A stretch of DNA of 39,608 bases from Acidobacteriota bacterium (lineage in GTDB: Bacteria > Acidobacteriota > Thermoanaerobaculia > Multivoradales > JAHEKO01), in assembly GCA_022561975.1 (NCBI GenBank), contig JADFQD010000011.1, positions 1 through 39,608 on the forward strand, in the 5' to 3' direction. Below, one piece after another: positions 36,694 through 39,608 of this stretch. The stretch's first letter is position 1. Every line of letters begins with the position of its first letter. The notes beneath the pieces were generated by a model, which was not told the origin of the DNA, did no database searches, and worked only from the letters and a program-made list of their open reading frames with translations. Made by a program: the position numbers and the translations under genes.

Positions 36694-36787
36694 GTGGACC
36701 GATTGGACACGACCCCTCTTTTTGGACGTATATGGCTAGGCGATTCTCTATACGTCGATAAGTAGGAGATCGGTCCTATCGGTCCAC
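36694..36787. repeat. 94-base imperfect palindrome
   Basis: Outer arms GTGGACCGAT (36694-36703) / ATCGGTCCAC (36778-36787) and inner arms GACGTATA (36725-36732) / TATACGTC (36749-36756) share exactly the same centre (36740.5). About 12 of the 21 intervening bases on each side also pair. It contains GGACACGACCC, identical to 11 bases of repeat copy A. It lies in a stretch without genes. Confidence 0.8.
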
Positions 36788-37313
36788 GAACCAGCCTGAG
36801 ATGGCGAGCCAAACTCGGCCCACTGGTCCAGCTCCCCCCACCGGCGATCACGGATACCTCGGCCTTCGCGACCTGCCCGTAGCAGGCCGGTTGGGATCGC
36901 CGCGTGGCTCGTCTCCATGGTCGACGGCAGCGTTGCCCCCGGCTTCAAGCCCGGCGTCGATAGCGTGTGGGCTGGTTCGTGGCGGACAATGATTGGAGCT
37001 TTGGGTCTTTGACTCTTTGGGGGGTGCCGGGGGGCTAGCCGTCCTGCCCACCCCATACCGCTCCAAGCCACAGCCGCCAGGCTCTCTGGCTCTCGCTCGT
37101 AAAGCCGGAGCGCCCGCAAAAGGTGCTGGTAAAGGCGTAGTTTCGCCTACCAGACGCCTACCAGACCGATCCCTTCGATTGAGCTGACCGCACTACCGCC
37201 GCCCGCGTCGTGTTAGCCGACTGCCTAGTCACCTACTCGATCCGCAATCTCAGAACATTCAGATAGAATCCCTCCACACGGTCACCTAGCCCCGTTCGGG
37301 GAAGGAGGTTCTC
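36788..37313. other. Gene-free stretch before the S74 protein gene
   Basis: No gene is supported on either strand; the longest open frame (minus, 36748-37119) has unnatural composition. The stretch contains a 21-nt sequence (37079-37099) repeated at 39253 and a small bulged hairpin, TGGTAAAGGCG / CGCCTACCA (37127-37152). The end holds the ribosome-binding site GGAAGGAGG of the next gene, preceded by a CCCC-GTTC-GGGG hairpin. Confidence 0.5.
37079..37099 (+). repeat. 21-nt exact direct repeat, first copy
   Basis: Identical to 39253-39273. It begins AGGCTCTCTGGCTCTCGCTC and is related in composition to the GGCTC-type coding repeats, but is non-coding here. The two copies bracket the S74 protein gene. 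Confidence 0.8.
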
Positions 37314-39119
37314 ATGAAGTGGAGAGTGGGTCCAGTAGTTCTCTTTTTCACCCTGCTCAGCACAGCTGTGGTGGCAGAAGGTCCTCGGCCGGTCTCACCA
37401 GGAGCCCAGGCGGAAGTGGCCGTCGTCGCCGGTAGATGCCCGACGTTTCACTGGACGGCCGTCGAGAGCGCAGCCTCGGTCGATCTGGTGGTGTACCGGC
37501 TGCCCCAGGAGGGCCCCGAAGGTGACGCGAAGCCAGTGCTCTCGGTCACCCTTCCGGGCTCAGCCCATGGCTGGACACCTGCGCTCGGGCAGTGTCTGGA
37601 GCCAGGTCAGCGCTATGCCTGGTCGGTAGGGGCTGGCGGCGAGTGGTCGGAGGCAAGTCTGTTCGAGGTCTCGGCAGTGCCGTTGGTTACAGAAGTAGAA
37701 GAGGCGATGGCGGTGCTGCGTCGCTACGTTGAAACTGGCGAGGCAGCAACCGGCACGGCGGTATCGGCGGAGGCAGAGTCCAGGACGGACAGACCCCGGA
37801 ACGAGCAACGCATGCGGCGCGAACCAAAGGCGGAGAGGAGCCAACAGCCCCGGGCGCTTCGCTCGGGATCGGTGGGGGCCAGGCCTCCACCCGCGACCGT
37901 CACCCCGCCCGGTAGCTACGACCTGAGCATCTCCGGCGACTTCGACCTGGGCGGGTACGTCTTCAAGGACGGCTACCCGCTCCTCCACACCGACGGCCTC
38001 TACAGCACTGCACTCGGTCTCAACGCCTTGGTGAGCTCGACCCCGGTTGTGAGCAGGTACAACACCGCTGTCGGACACTCGGCGCTCCGAAACAACACCG
38101 AGGGCTCCAGAAACACGGCCGGCGGGACCTATGCGCTCCGATTCAACACCGAGGGCTCCAGAAACACGGCCAACGGGGCCTTTGCGCTCCGAAACAACCT
38201 CACGGGTTCCCAAAACACCGCTACGGGTTTCTACACGCTCCGACTCAACATTCTCGGCAGCTACAACACAGCTAGTGGGGCCTTCGCGCTAGAGAAAAAC
38301 AAGGGCTCCAACAACACCGCGGTTGGCTACGACGCCCTGACGGAGAACGTTGCCGGTGACTTCAATGTCGCGATTGGCAGCTTGGCGCTGAAAGCCAACA
38401 CCGCGAGCAACAACAGCGCGCTTGGCTATCGTGCCCTGCGCCACAACACGGCTGGATTTAAGAACGTGGCGATCGGAGTGGACGCGCTCTACACCAACAT
38501 AGGTGGCGATAAGAACGTGGCGATCGGAGTCGATGCCCTGCGCGGGTCCAAACCGAACCGAACCGTGGCAATCGGTTATCAGGCCGGCATGAGTGTTACC
38601 TACGGAAACGACAACATCTTCATCAGTCACCCCGGCTTGCCAGCCGACAACGCAGTCATGCGGATCGGTCTTTCACAGGCCAAGACCTACATCGCCGGCA
38701 TCCACGGAATAGGCATCGACGGGAATACGGACAGTCCGGTCCTTATCGACAGCAGTGGGCAGCTGGGCACCTCGACTTCCTCCCGACGTTTCAAGGAGGA
38801 CATCCGCGACATGAAGAGAGCCAGTCGTGGCCTACTCAAGCTGCGACCGGTTACGTTCAAGTACAAGAAGTCTAAAGGCTCGGGGACAAAACCGCTTCGC
38901 TTCGGCTTGATCGCGGAGGAAGTGGCCGATGTTTTTCCCGAGTTGGTCGTCTACGACGACGAGGGCGAGCCCTCTACGGTCCGCTACCACTACCTCCCCT
39001 CCCTGCTGCTCAACGAACTCCAGAAGCAGCATCGGAGGATCCAGGTGCAGGGCTGGCTGCTGGGGGTAATGCTCCTGGCCGGGGTGGGGCTCACTGTGGG
39101 CCGCTGGCGGTTAGCGTAG
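37314..39119 (+). CDS. YadA-head-like repeat protein with S74 self-cleaving chaperone domain
   Basis: 601 residues with a signal peptide (about 1-21). About 22-125 is an Ig/fibronectin-like domain (PTFHWTAVESAASVDLVVYR). A charged low-complexity linker follows. Residues about 235-440 hold some eleven head repeats of the NTAxGxxAL type (NTAVGHSAL, NTASGAFAL, NVAIGVDAL), which form left-handed trimeric beta-rolls. At about 487-575 lies the peptidase S74 intramolecular chaperone domain: the Ser489-Lys494 dyad in SSRRFK, then LRPVTFKYK and FGLIAEEVADVFPEL. This domain trimerises fibres and cuts itself off before the Ser. A membrane segment (GWLLGVMLLAGVGLTVG) ends the chain, which is unusual for S74 proteins. 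A surface fibre is likely. Confidence 0.85.
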   Translation: MKWRVGPVVLFFTLLSTAVVAEGPRPVSPGAQAEVAVVAGRCPTFHWTAVESAASVDLVVYRLPQEGPEGDAKPVLSVTLPGSAHGWTPALGQCLEPGQRYAWSVGAGGEWSEASLFEVSAVPLVTEVEEAMAVLRRYVETGEAATGTAVSAEAESRTDRPRNEQRMRREPKAERSQQPRALRSGSVGARPPPATVTPPGSYDLSISGDFDLGGYVFKDGYPLLHTDGLYSTALGLNALVSSTPVVSRYNTAVGHSALRNNTEGSRNTAGGTYALRFNTEGSRNTANGAFALRNNLTGSQNTATGFYTLRLNILGSYNTASGAFALEKNKGSNNTAVGYDALTENVAGDFNVAIGSLALKANTASNNSALGYRALRHNTAGFKNVAIGVDALYTNIGGDKNVAIGVDALRGSKPNRTVAIGYQAGMSVTYGNDNIFISHPGLPADNAVMRIGLSQAKTYIAGIHGIGIDGNTDSPVLIDSSGQLGTSTSSRRFKEDIRDMKRASRGLLKLRPVTFKYKKSKGSGTKPLRFGLIAEEVADVFPELVVYDDEGEPSTVRYHYLPSLLLNELQKQHRRIQVQGWLLGVMLLAGVGLTVGRWRLA

Positions 39120-39608
39120 CCCTCGAAATCGAGTCCTCTGAGCCACGATCTCCGTTGTTTACGGAACGCTACGAGAAGGAAGGAGAGGAGGCTGCCCGAT
39201 TACCTACAACCCGATCCACAACATTTGACAATATCTCAAGGAGAACGCTGCTAGGCTCTCTGGCTCTCGCTCGCAGAGCCGGGTCGCACGTTCGCAGAAC
39301 CGTTCCCAGGTGGCCTCGGCCACCGAGATGGCTGTGGGTGAGAGCCGGTTCGAGGGCGGATCATCTCAGCAGGCGGCCGGTCACTCCCGATCTCAATTAC
39401 GTCACCTCGTTGCAATGGGGCGTCCTCGCAGCCGAAGGAGACGACCGGACGCTGGAGCCCGCTCGGGCGGGGTCGGCTGACGAGGTTCGGGCACCGCCCC
39501 GGCACCCGTTGGGCGTCCCCGCCGTTTCAAAAGATCAAGCCGCCGCTTCCTCTCGCTCGACCTGCCGCCTGGCTCCGCTACCTCGGCAGCGAGGCTCGCG
39601 TCGCCTCT
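39120..39608 (+). other. Gene-free stretch at the right edge
   Basis: No convincing gene on either strand. It contains the second copy of the 21-nt repeat (39253-39273) directly after GCTGCTAG, a match to the end of the dispersed TAGCAGC element. The last 50 bases contain GGCTCCGCTACC-type sequence and may be the start of another repeat-bearing gene cut by the window. Confidence 0.5.

Noticed and set aside
36748-37119. 123-codon minus-strand frame
   Set aside because: There is no ribosome-binding site, the composition is unnatural, and it overlaps the palindrome at 36694-36787.

Overview
The window is high-GC, densely packed bacterial chromosome. The gene families point to an Acidobacteriota-like organism, possibly of the Thermoanaerobaculia/Holophagae type. 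The evidence is a VWFA protein of the kind typical of Acidobacteriota (TIGR03436-like), secreted PQQ-type beta-propellers beginning with W-x-x-F/W-R-G-P, a TolB-like propeller fused to an amidohydrolase, a CocE/NonD-type hydrolase and periplasmic lipoproteins. This assignment is an inference from gene content; no rRNA or complete tRNA is present to test it.

Region 1 (1-7429): the C-terminal half of a GlrK/QseE-like sensor kinase, cut by the window edge, followed by a coiled-coil TPR lipoprotein; a bidirectional terminator; a PQQ-type propeller carrying EF-hands (minus strand); a DUF502 membrane protein; and a 1222-residue TolB-propeller/amidohydrolase. Region 2 (7430-13551): two hairpins, a CocE hydrolase destroyed by an internal deletion, a second PQQ propeller fused to a DUF6265-like domain, AMP nucleosidase, and a convergent 5'-nucleotidase (both in purine nucleotide breakdown). 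Region 3 (13644-22668): a SEC-C protein, a small conserved protein, a methyltransferase, an outer-membrane barrel coupled to a VWFA protein, a Thr-type sulfatase-superfamily lipoprotein, an alpha/beta hydrolase, a GH99/WbsX-like protein, a remnant open frame and an RRM protein. Region 4 (22793-31511): a chimeric gene made of pieces of three families, MsrA, a peptidase-MA-like protein, an ATP-cone/uridine-kinase fusion, and a tightly overlapping three-gene operon (ABC ATPase, fused FtsX-type permease, CrtC/AttH lipocalin-like protein).

Region 5 (31512-37313) is different in character. It has long gene-poor stretches, less biased base composition and orphan genes. It contains the 3' half of a tRNA-Thr(CGU), which looks like an integration-site remnant, then a Hanks-type kinase with a tyrosine-kinase-like catalytic loop, an orphan helical protein, a membrane-anchored 18-residue-repeat solenoid, and a cluster of very small genes. 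Two of the small genes are paralogues, and each of the three best-supported ones is followed by a copy of a 36-nt repeat. Region 6 (37314-39608) is a YadA-head-like repeat protein with an S74 self-cleaving chaperone domain and a C-terminal membrane segment, then about 490 bases with no gene.

Two sequence-level signals run across the window. The first is a set of 9-nt tandem repeats, often built on GGCTCCGCT, inserted in frame into linkers of at least five unrelated genes and read in different frames and strands. The second is an element with core TAGCAGCCCGTGGTAGAAG: a perfect 25-bp inverted repeat with partial copies at several gene ends. Together with the tRNA fragment and the repeat-flanked small genes, these are the best candidates for undescribed biology here.
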